From an uncultured Prevotella sp. (GTDB taxonomy: Bacteria; Bacteroidota; Bacteroidia; Bacteroidales; Bacteroidaceae): 49,400 nt of DNA. The notes under the pieces were generated by a model. The model did not search any database. It was given only the letters and a program-made list of their open reading frames with translations, and was not told where the DNA came from. This document shows, piece by piece, positions 1-7,080 of the stretch; position 1 is the first letter of the stretch, and every line of letters starts with the position of its first letter. Position numbers and translations under genes: made by a program. The stretch lies in assembly GCA_900550035.1 (NCBI GenBank), contig URQS01000022.1, forward strand, positions 1 to 49,400, read 5' to 3'.

Positions 1-169
1 TCACGAATTTAGCTCCAAGCTTAATGTCTTTTAGCCTTTTTTCTTTTATGACATCGTAATCAGCACTATGGGCTATTACCGAGTCTAATCTTTCGTAAAG
101 TTTCTTATTGTCTGCGTAAACATTAATTATCGACAGACAGATAGTAATGGTCAATATCAATGTTCTCAT
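1..169 (-). CDS. Partial gene: N-terminus of secreted DUF6377-like protein
   Basis: A minus-strand reading frame starts at an ATG at 169 and runs off the left edge, giving 56 residues that begin MRTLILTITICLSIINVYAD. The first 19 residues form a clear signal peptide. The mature start (LYERLDSVIAHSADYDVIKE) resembles the start of Bacteroidetes DUF6377 proteins, which are secreted or membrane-anchored sensors with TPR-like N-termini and a C-terminal DNA-binding region. That assignment is from memory of the family pattern and only the N-terminus is visible. The gene is divergent from the large surface protein to its right, and a minus-strand -7 box (TAAATTTG, 213–206) lies 37 bases upstream of the start. 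Confidence 0.6.
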   Translation of the reverse strand, partial: MRTLILTITICLSIINVYADNKKLYERLDSVIAHSADYDVIKEKRLKDIKLGAKFV

Positions 170-205
170 AGGTCTTGAAATATTTAGATCTTACCTTTTT
201 ATCTG

Positions 206-213
206 CAAATTTA
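206..213 (-). promoter_or_regulatory. -7 box of the leftward partial gene
   Basis: The minus strand reads TAAATTTG, an exact match to the Bacteroidetes -7 consensus TAnnTTTG, 37 bases upstream of the ATG at 169. No clear -33 TTG is seen at the expected distance. Confidence 0.5.
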
Positions 214-287
214 TAGATTTTTTATTAGATATATTATATGAACTTCCTACTTTTTTAAAATCGTTTTTTTCTGATTCTTACTTTTTA

Positions 288-296
288 CCCCCCCCC
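288..296. repeat. Poly-C tract (9 C) between divergent genes
   Basis: A run of nine C residues sits in AT-rich DNA between the leftward gene start (169) and the rightward promoter (399–406). The rest of the 317-base gap 170–486 holds only the two promoters described. Confidence 0.6.
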
Positions 297-376
297 ATCC
301 ATTGTGTAAGTTATTGTTTATAAGATAGTTGTGATTTTCTTGCCTTACTTCTACTTACTGGAAACTTACTCAATGC

Positions 377-406
377 ACTTTAACCTCCAGGATATATATA
401 CCTTTG
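377..406 (+). promoter_or_regulatory. Promoter of the large secreted protein gene
   Basis: TACCTTTG at 399–406 matches the Bacteroidetes -7 box TAnnTTTG. A T-rich stretch (cactttaa, 377–384) stands at the -33 position without a perfect TTG. The predicted leader is about 75 bases. Confidence 0.5.
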
Positions 407-486
407 CACAGCAAAAGCCGGAACACCAAACTTGATTATTAAATAGTTTAATTTATAAAGGAAAGAATTGTTATTCAGTTTATACG

Positions 487-3400
487 ATGATTAATCTTAT
501 GAATTTTAAAAAACTTAAGGCTGTCTTACTGGTGGCAGTCATCTTTATGCTGCTTCCTTTGAAGGCTGTAGGTCAGGCTAATACCTACTACGATAAGGGA
601 CAGAATGGTCAACGCTATACTCTGAAAGAGCGAATGGCGTTGGTAGGCCATAACTGTATGGTAAGCCGTCTTCCTGATGGTATTGAAGTAGGTTCTGGAG
701 CGAAGAACCTCTCTAACTTATGTGACGAGAATCTTGATAATTGCTATGCTCTTCCAAATGTAGCAAACGTTACGCTCCTTGCAGGCTCACCTATTGTAGC
801 CGTAAAAGACATGAAGCACTACATAGACAAGGATACTAAGGCTGGCTTTAAGATTTCGGGTGAAAGTAATGTGTTGAAACTTGATTTGTTGAAAGGCAAT
901 TACCATATTCGATTCTACAGAGACGGTAAGCTTTTGCTGTCATCTGAAGTGGAACAACTTGGTTTTACCGTGCTCAATCTGGCGGTAGGTAATATCGATT
1001 TAGGTAATAATGCTGTTGATATCGTTGCTGCAAAGCAACCGGAACAAGACTATGATGAGATTGCACTCGTTGGTAAAACCGGTATCACAGTGGATGCCGT
1101 AAATGGTCTCAAGATATATTATGCATTCGTAGGTGATGCAGAATATCCATTGGCAAATGGACATATTCAGAAATATGATGGTGACATAACTTTGAAAGCA
1201 GATGCGAGTGCTGGTAGTATTGGAGAACGTCATCTTATAAATGAAGACCTTACTGATGATTCAGCATTAGCAATTTTACTAAGTTTTGGGGCGGGTTACG
1301 CAAAGGTCACAGCCACAAAGAAAGGCTCTACAAACGAAACTTTTCCCCAAGGAACAGAGGCAGGTTTTGTATTTACTGCAGCAGACTTAATTAAGATTGG
1401 CGCAACACCCGTCATAACTCTTTATAACAAAGACGGCGAGAAAGTATGTCAGAAAAAAATTGAGACAACAATTTTGGCGCTTTCATTAGGAGTGGAGAAC
1501 AAAAGAGTTTCTATTATAGCTCCATGTGATTTCTCAAGTGTACAACTTAATGTGTTGGGTGCAAAAGTTGGATCATTTATCAATGCCAAATACGCCTTTA
1601 TCGTTCCCAAACCAATCACAGCAGGTCATCAATGCGAAATGAGCCCAACCGCCAGTCTTGACATTTGCAACTGCGATTCTCATTATCAGCTTAAATGGGA
1701 CAATAAGAATTTCCCTAATGCAAAATGGGAAGAAGCAGAAACTTTGCCAACTGGTGTAAAGTTCGACTCAACCAACAACACTCTCGACTTCAGCGAGACA
1801 GATAGCTACCAAAATGGCTCTGACGAGAGAGTGACAGTAAAGATGAAGTTGATAAATACTGATGGTTGCTCTCAGATTATCACTATCAACTATGGTGGCT
1901 CTACCGAGCAGAAGCCGGAAAATAAGCCGGAAACCGTACTCTATAATGCAGACCCTACCAACCCGGAATATGAATTGGGCGATGGCAATAGTGCCGGAAT
2001 CAACATTCTGAGTATCGTAAAGAATTATAACAATATCATCTCGCCTAAGCTGAATAGCTATGCCTCTTATTTCGGAGGTGTTAGTATTGGCGATTCTTAT
2101 ATTTGTAGCGTTAAGAAAAAGAATGGTAAGATTTCTGACGGAACTACTCGTCAGAGTGGTGAACGTCAGGTTGGTTTCGTAGTAACCGCTAAGGGAACTG
2201 CCTTGAGTGCTGATGTGCTTAAGCTGATGAATGTAAGAATTTACAACGAAGGAAAAGAGGTAGGTGGAGGTATCACTACTTCTGCTATCTCAGCCAAGTT
2301 GATTGGCAGTCAGGATACACATAAGATGAGATATTTTATCAAGGTTCCTGCAAGTACCGTTTTCGATGAAATCCGACTCTACTCATCAGGTCTGCTTGGT
2401 GCAGACCTCAGCGTGATGAACATCTACTATGCATATACAGCAGATGCAGAGGCTATTCTCGACGACCCAACTGTGGGTGCTGAAATCATATCGTTCGAAA
2501 AAAACAATGCCAGCATCAACGCCGACAGAACACAGTCTATTGGTGTGGCTAATGTAGGTAATGGTCTGAAAGACATCACCAACTGTATCGACGGCAACCT
2601 CGATACTAAGACAACCTTCCCTACAGGAGTAAAGGCTATTTCAGGTTCGGTACTTGCCGTAAAACTTGGTGTTACAGCAACACGCAATAAGCAGCTTGTA
2701 GTGGTAGTAAACAAGGAAGCCGTGGGATTAGGACTCGATGTTGCTGGTGCTATTGTTGTGAAGACCTATAAGACTGGTGTGACGGATCCCGTAGAAGAAT
2801 TCAGCGATTGGAGCGTGCTTGGTGCCAATGTCATCACTTTAGGCGATAAGGGATATATCTTTATCAATCCGAAGGATGACTACGATGAGGTGGCAATTAC
2901 AGAAGGTAATGGTGTAAGTCTTCTTGACGGACTGGCTGTATATGGACTCATGCTGCGTAACGACAAGGATGCAGACGGTACACCTGACGTTGATGAGCCG
3001 GGTGAAGACTGCAAGCAAGACCTCGTTTTCAATGAGGATGTAAATCTTAGCGAAAAGAGTCAGAAGAAATACAAGAAGAATCTGACCATGTATTTCAGAC
3101 GTTCTTTCGTAGGTGGTAAATGGAATTCGCTCATGATGCCTGTAACTTTGACGAAAGAACAGTTTGTACAAGCATTTGGTGATAAGGCTAAACTTGCCGA
3201 GGCAGACGAGGTTCGCGAAGAAGCTAATAATCTGGTTATCGGATTCAAACTGGTGGATGAAAACAAGACTTTGGCTGGGAGTGACAACTATCTGATTGCC
3301 AATACTCCATACATCATCTATATGGACAACGACTTTGTGGAGAGCCGTAAGAATCAAGAGTATGATACTTATGATGTGGGAGTTATCAAGGGTCAGATAT

Positions 3401-3867
3401 ATGTAGTGGAAAAGGATAATGATAAAGTTGCTGGTGTTAGCTTCGAATATGATGCAAGCGTAGTTGATGGTCCTGTAGAGAAGCTATTCAATGATATACC
3501 CGTCGATATCACCTCAAAGTGGAATCTGTCTAGCCTGGCGATAAAAGGTAGTTATGAATCACATCAGAGTCTTGCCGCTGGCAATTACATCTGGAACAAC
3601 GGCAATCTCTATCACCTTACGAAAGATAATCACTGGATGAAAGGCTACCGCTGCTGGCTCAATCCTACCTTGACGATCTCAACAAATGCAGCCCTCTTTA
3701 CCTTCGGCGTAGGAGATGGTAATACAACGGGCATCCATCTGCCATCTGTTGGCAACAACTCAGGCAGCACAAAGGTTTATAACCTGAACGGTCAGCGTAT
3801 ACACGACATGATGGGTGTACAGCCAGGCATCTACATCGTGAATGGCAAGAAAGTGGTGGTGAAGTAA
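487..3867 (+). CDS. Large modular secreted surface protein with C-terminal sorting-like tail
   Basis: The 1126-residue protein starts with a signal peptide (hydrophobic core about residues 11–28, ending KAVGQA). An ATG four codons later (499) is an equally possible start. The body is built of related modules. Residues about 72–220 (DxNLDN, then GSPIVAVK and DYDEIAL) are echoed near 680–825 (DGNLDT, GSVLAVK, DYDEVAI). Two further modules near 250–375 and 500–660 share 'GFVxTA' and 'IYYAYTADAEA'-like motifs. An Ig-like segment lies about 385–470. The last 30 residues (VYNLNGQRI…GIYIVNGKKVVVK) match the short C-terminal segment common on exported Bacteroidales proteins and related to Por/type IX sorting domains. 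No catalytic motif was recognised. Cell-surface or secreted location is inferred; ligand unknown. Confidence 0.75.
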   Translation: MINLMNFKKLKAVLLVAVIFMLLPLKAVGQANTYYDKGQNGQRYTLKERMALVGHNCMVSRLPDGIEVGSGAKNLSNLCDENLDNCYALPNVANVTLLAGSPIVAVKDMKHYIDKDTKAGFKISGESNVLKLDLLKGNYHIRFYRDGKLLLSSEVEQLGFTVLNLAVGNIDLGNNAVDIVAAKQPEQDYDEIALVGKTGITVDAVNGLKIYYAFVGDAEYPLANGHIQKYDGDITLKADASAGSIGERHLINEDLTDDSALAILLSFGAGYAKVTATKKGSTNETFPQGTEAGFVFTAADLIKIGATPVITLYNKDGEKVCQKKIETTILALSLGVENKRVSIIAPCDFSSVQLNVLGAKVGSFINAKYAFIVPKPITAGHQCEMSPTASLDICNCDSHYQLKWDNKNFPNAKWEEAETLPTGVKFDSTNNTLDFSETDSYQNGSDERVTVKMKLINTDGCSQIITINYGGSTEQKPENKPETVLYNADPTNPEYELGDGNSAGINILSIVKNYNNIISPKLNSYASYFGGVSIGDSYICSVKKKNGKISDGTTRQSGERQVGFVVTAKGTALSADVLKLMNVRIYNEGKEVGGGITTSAISAKLIGSQDTHKMRYFIKVPASTVFDEIRLYSSGLLGADLSVMNIYYAYTADAEAILDDPTVGAEIISFEKNNASINADRTQSIGVANVGNGLKDITNCIDGNLDTKTTFPTGVKAISGSVLAVKLGVTATRNKQLVVVVNKEAVGLGLDVAGAIVVKTYKTGVTDPVEEFSDWSVLGANVITLGDKGYIFINPKDDYDEVAITEGNGVSLLDGLAVYGLMLRNDKDADGTPDVDEPGEDCKQDLVFNEDVNLSEKSQKKYKKNLTMYFRRSFVGGKWNSLMMPVTLTKEQFVQAFGDKAKLAEADEVREEANNLVIGFKLVDENKTLAGSDNYLIANTPYIIYMDNDFVESRKNQEYDTYDVGVIKGQIYVVEKDNDKVAGVSFEYDASVVDGPVEKLFNDIPVDITSKWNLSSLAIKGSYESHQSLAAGNYIWNNGNLYHLTKDNHWMKGYRCWLNPTLTISTNAALFTFGVGDGNTTGIHLPSVGNNSGSTKVYNLNGQRIHDMMGVQPGIYIVNGKKVVVK

Positions 3868-3890
3868 AAATGTTAAAAAAAATAAGTTTT

Positions 3891-4055
3891 ATGACTAAGA
3901 AAAAATATATAGCCCCGGCAATCATTGTTTTGGATTGCGAGATGCAGAATTGTATTCTCGCTGCATCCAACGAAATGCAATGGAATCCTGGAGAAGGTGA
4001 TAATATTGGTATCTATGAGGAGGGAGATGACCTGGATGACGAAATAACAGGTTAA
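3891..4055 (+). CDS. Small conserved-type peptide following the surface protein gene
   Basis: The peptide MTKKKYIAPAIIVLDCEMQN… is 54 residues with a very acidic tail (EEGDDLDDE). The start at 3891 is chosen over the in-frame ATG at 3870 because peptides of this kind in Prevotella and Bacteroides typically begin M-K-K-x-Y-x-A-P. They often sit next to surface protein genes, and their function is unknown as far as I know. It lies 23 bases after the preceding stop and is probably cotranscribed. The pattern K-K-Y-x-x-P, then a hydrophobic stretch, then C-I-L-A-A-S is reminiscent of a short secretion or lipoprotein-like leader. That reading is inference. Confidence 0.55.
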   Translation: MTKKKYIAPAIIVLDCEMQNCILAASNEMQWNPGEGDNIGIYEEGDDLDDEITG

Positions 4056-4078
4056 AAACATAAATAGCTCAAACAACG

Positions 4079-4139
4079 AAGCGCCCTGCAAGAGTGAAAG
4101 CATTAACCAATTTAGTGCTTTTGCCTTTGCAGGGCGCTT
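4079..4139. repeat. REP-like palindrome, probable terminator of the surface-protein operon
   Basis: The outer arms AAGCGCCCTGCAA (4079–4091) and TTGCAGGGCGCTT (4127–4139) are perfect complements. An inner pair (aaagcattaa / tttagtgctttt) extends the stem. The hairpin follows the small peptide gene by 23 bases. It is similar in sequence to the perfect palindrome at 38669–38721, so it is a dispersed repeat and not just a local terminator. Confidence 0.7.
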
Positions 4140-4216
4140 TATCCTTGCCCTACTCACTCTGCCTTTATTTACAGTATATTGAGTGGATACGGCAGGGATG
4201 CCATACCCTCCTATGG

Positions 4217-4332
4217 TTTGCTTTATGGGCACGAATTGCCATGAATTATCCATGAATGTTTGTGACTAAAATAATTCGTGAATAATTCGTGTGCATTCGT
4301 GACGAAAAAACGATAAACGTAGAGATTAATGT
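4217..4332. repeat. ATTCGTG repeat element, copy 1
   Basis: Positions 4217–4308 recur at 6030–6121 with one mismatch. Positions 4271–4332 recur at 5920–5981 with one mismatch. The right half contains three ATTCGTG heptamers and the left half contains the inverted form (CACGAAT, catgaat), so the element can fold on itself. It lies just downstream of the AlbA_2 gene. Confidence 0.85.
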
Positions 4333-4381
4333 ACGATTAATGTTTTAGAACGCCCAATGATGTTTTTCATGTTAATCGTCG

Positions 4382-5809
4382 TTAATCGATCATTAATCTG
4401 TCGTTAATGTTATTGCCGTGAAGAGATTCGTTTTTTTTAATTATTACCCACACCCCATCATTGTCTTTACCATCTCGCATTAGTTCTCCAGCTTCTTTCA
4501 AAGCAGAAAGATCACGTTCTATAGTACGTGAACTTACCGACAAAGTCTCCGACATTTGTTTGGCAGTAACTGATGGAGATTGTCTTATAAGGTTAATGAT
4601 TTTTTGCTGACGCTCAGTAAGTTTAATCTCCGACACGTCTCCGACATTATCTCCGACATTTGATGTATTGACAGAAGCATATATGACGGTCTGAAATTGA
4701 GCATGAGAAGATTCAAATACTGGTTTCAGTTCGTCCTTATAGCCATCTAAGGCTTTTGTCTCGTTACAGATGCGAGTGAGTCCACTGCCTCGCTTTTCCA
4801 TGTAGGCTAGTTGAGCCATAACATTGGCAAGGATAGGATTTCGTCTTTCAGATGATACATTGGCTATATCAAGGTTCTGAATAAGCATACCATTGTACAT
4901 ACCTCCAGGGGAGGTGACAGTAAGACGATTATCATATATGTCAAGATGAACCTCACCACCCATCACCGTATAATCTCGGTGAATAAAATGGTTTACCATT
5001 GCTTCAAGCACGGCACGTTCGGCATACTCAGGTTTATTCTTTCTACCATTAGGTAGCTTCTCCCAACCTTTTCGGGTATTAGACTTTACAAAATTCATAG
5101 CCTCACGCAACAGCATAATAACGTTACCCGTAAATTCAGCGTCATTTATAGCATCACTCTTGTCATTTCCATCCCAACGTGTGCAATATAAGCGCGATTG
5201 CCATAGAGGGCAATCATCTGCAAACAAAGCTCCTGCATTGGTAAGAAAACCATTGCTTGTTACAAGACCAAATGAAATCAGATATTTTTTATTCCAATCT
5301 TGTTTAGTTCGTCTTTTGAACTCATTAGCCAAGATGATGAAAGTATTATTATCTTGCTTATAGCCTGTAACAAGTGAATCGTATGTCTTGTTTGAGCCTT
5401 TGAGAACCAACCGTACCATATGCTCGGCTGTAGCTGGCATACTTTCGTCACCAATACGAACAAAAGCGACACGTTGTCCATCACCGACATAATAGTATGG
5501 TGTATAGAAGCCTGCATTGACTTTCAGTTGCAAGACATTAAGACCTTCATCAGTTTTATGAGGTATCATTTCTACTTCTGGCAATGGATCCATATAGTCA
5601 CGAATCTTACTGCTAACAGTTTCGCACACATATTGTATATCATCAAGTCCTTTAATGACTCCATCATTATCAACACCAAGAAATAAAGAACCACCAATTC
5701 CATTGGCAAAAGCACTTACGCTCTTCAGCCAACTTTTAGGTCTTTTTTCTTCAAGCATTAACTTAAAATCACATGTTGTACACTCACTTATTAGGTCCGT
5801 TATTTTCAT
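4382..5809 (-). CDS. AlbA_2 (Schlafen-type) putative DNA-binding / transcriptional regulator
   Basis: The 475-residue protein belongs to the COG2865-type family annotated as ATP-binding or putative DNA-binding proteins. An AlbA_2 domain occupies about residues 10–125 (typical FANGIGGSLFLGVDNDGVIKG). A GHKL-like C-terminal half follows (HFIHRDYTVMGGEVHLDIYDN… SPGGMYNGM, about 285–325; EKRGSGLTRI near 348). A winged helix ends the protein (about 395–450; TERQQKIINLIRQ… SVSSRTIERDLSAL). The linker before the winged helix has a VGDN tandem repeat. The gene is isolated and bracketed by direct repeats. Its last codons (NNIND) lie in DNA that is itself repeated at 5975–6001, so the repeat may have supplied its 3' end. 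The target is unknown. Confidence 0.8.
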   Translation of the reverse strand: MKITDLISECTTCDFKLMLEEKRPKSWLKSVSAFANGIGGSLFLGVDNDGVIKGLDDIQYVCETVSSKIRDYMDPLPEVEMIPHKTDEGLNVLQLKVNAGFYTPYYYVGDGQRVAFVRIGDESMPATAEHMVRLVLKGSNKTYDSLVTGYKQDNNTFIILANEFKRRTKQDWNKKYLISFGLVTSNGFLTNAGALFADDCPLWQSRLYCTRWDGNDKSDAINDAEFTGNVIMLLREAMNFVKSNTRKGWEKLPNGRKNKPEYAERAVLEAMVNHFIHRDYTVMGGEVHLDIYDNRLTVTSPGGMYNGMLIQNLDIANVSSERRNPILANVMAQLAYMEKRGSGLTRICNETKALDGYKDELKPVFESSHAQFQTVIYASVNTSNVGDNVGDVSEIKLTERQQKIINLIRQSPSVTAKQMSETLSVSSRTIERDLSALKEAGELMRDGKDNDGVWVIIKKNESLHGNNINDRLMID

Positions 5810-5858
5810 TTTTTTGATTGAACGTTACTAATTATCAAACTAAACGAAAGATTGATAG

Positions 5859-5866
5859 CAAAGGTA
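5859..5866 (-). promoter_or_regulatory. -7 box of the AlbA_2 gene
   Basis: The minus strand reads TACCTTTG, matching TAnnTTTG, 50 bases upstream of the ATG at 5809. The -33 region is weak. Confidence 0.5.
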
Positions 5867-5919
5867 GTCAATTTACTTCACATTGGGCACGAATTATATG
5901 AAAAAGCTTGTTTATTATA

Positions 5920-6001
5920 ATAATTCGTGAATAATTCGTGTGCATTCGTGACGAAAAAACGATAAACGGAGAGATTAATGTTATTGCCGTTAAGAGATTC
6001 G
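5920..6001. repeat. ATTCGTG repeat element, copy 2 (right half only)
   Basis: Positions 5920–5981 match 4271–4332. Positions 5975–6001 match 4404–4430, the 3' end of the AlbA_2 gene, with one mismatch. This copy lacks the left half of copy 1. Confidence 0.8.
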
Positions 6002-6029
6002 TGGCTTCTGTAGTAGGATGGTTTCTATG

Positions 6030-6121
6030 TTTGCTTTATGGTCACGAATTGCCATGAATTATCCATGAATGTTTGTGACTAAAATAATTCGTGAATAATT
6101 CGTGTGCATTCGTGACGAAAA
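6030..6121. repeat. ATTCGTG repeat element, copy 3
   Basis: A 92-base near-perfect copy of 4217–4308, in direct orientation, so that full copies lie on both sides of the AlbA_2 gene. Confidence 0.85.
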
Positions 6122-6297
6122 TTATATTTGCATTTTTAACCGCTCAAAACTGTTAGTTGAGCGCACAACAAAATCTTTTGCTCTAAAATCGTGAGTTTTG
6201 CGCGTGCAGCGCTTATTGCGTTAGTATTCAGAGGGTTATGACGATGGTGGATGTTGGTGTGCAATAGTAGGCCGTGCGAAAACCCTACATTTTATTT

Positions 6298-6380
6298 CAA
6301 ATGTAGTCCTTTTGCACTGCAATAGGACTCCCGTTGCATTGCAATTAGGGTCTACTTGCACACCAAATGTAGTCCTTTTG
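6298..6380. repeat. Direct repeat pair CAAATGTAGTCCTTTTG
   Basis: The 17-mer occurs at 6298–6314 and again at 6364–6380. Between them are related variants around TTGCACTGCAA and TTGCATTGCAA. The remainder of the gap 6122–6619 is non-coding, with the dut promoter at its right end. Confidence 0.65.
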
Positions 6381-6568
6381 GAGAGCAAGGAAGCTCCTAA
6401 TTAAGAAAAAACGAGTGAAAGACCCCTCGTCAACCTATAAAAATCGCTTCAGAAATCTCTAGAATCAATTTTTTATTTGTAACACTTTTTTACTGCCAGT
6501 ACAATATTTGCATTCTCTAAATTAATGTTATTTAGTGGCTAAACGTCCGTTATCTCGTCAATAATCAG

Positions 6569-6576
6569 TATTTTTG
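6569..6576 (+). promoter_or_regulatory. -7 box of the dut operon
   Basis: TATTTTTG matches TAnnTTTG, 43 bases before the dut ATG. The -33 element is not clear. Confidence 0.5.
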
Positions 6577-6619
6577 CAGATTGATTGTATAAGAAACATA
6601 AGATAACGACAATAATAAT

Positions 6620-7057
6620 ATGGTGAAAATAAAGATAGTGAACCGTGGCCGTCAGCAACTGCCGGCATACGCTACCGAGCTGAGCGCAGGCATGGACTTG
6701 CGTGCCAACATCGACGAGTCAATCACGCTCAACCCTATGGAGCGCCGCATCATACCCACAGGTCTGTACATTGCGCTGCCTCCGGGATATGAGGCTCAGG
6801 TGCGCCCACGCTCAGGCTTGGCACTGAAGCACGGCATCACTGTGCTCAACTCGCCTGGCACCATCGACGCCGACTACCGTGGCGAGATAGGCGTGCTGCT
6901 CATCAACCTCTCTACCGAGCCGTTTGTCATCACCGAGGGCGAGCGCATAGCACAGATGGTGATAGCACGCCATGAGCAGGGACAGTTTGAGGTGGTTGAG
7001 CAACTCGACCAGACCGAACGCGGTGAGGGCGGATACGGCCACACCGGAGTGAAGTAA
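6620..7057 (+). CDS. dut: dUTP diphosphatase (dUTPase)
   Basis: This 145-residue enzyme hydrolyses dUTP to dUMP and pyrophosphate, keeping uracil out of DNA and supplying dUMP for thymidylate synthesis. All five trimeric-dUTPase motifs are visible: AGMDLRA (23–29), PRSGLAL (63–69), GTIDADYRGEI (80–90, with the catalytic Asp in the NSPGTIDADY loop), RIAQMVIA (109–116) and GEGGYGHTG (135–143). In motif 5 the usual stacking Phe is Tyr, which is tolerated in the family. Length is normal. It is the first gene of a tight four-gene run (dut, TPR, DUF4292, EnvC-like), the next gene starting 23 bases later. Confidence 0.97.
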   Translation: MVKIKIVNRGRQQLPAYATELSAGMDLRANIDESITLNPMERRIIPTGLYIALPPGYEAQVRPRSGLALKHGITVLNSPGTIDADYRGEIGVLLINLSTEPFVITEGERIAQMVIARHEQGQFEVVEQLDQTERGEGGYGHTGVK

Positions 7058-7080
7058 AGAAGCAAACACACACATACGCA

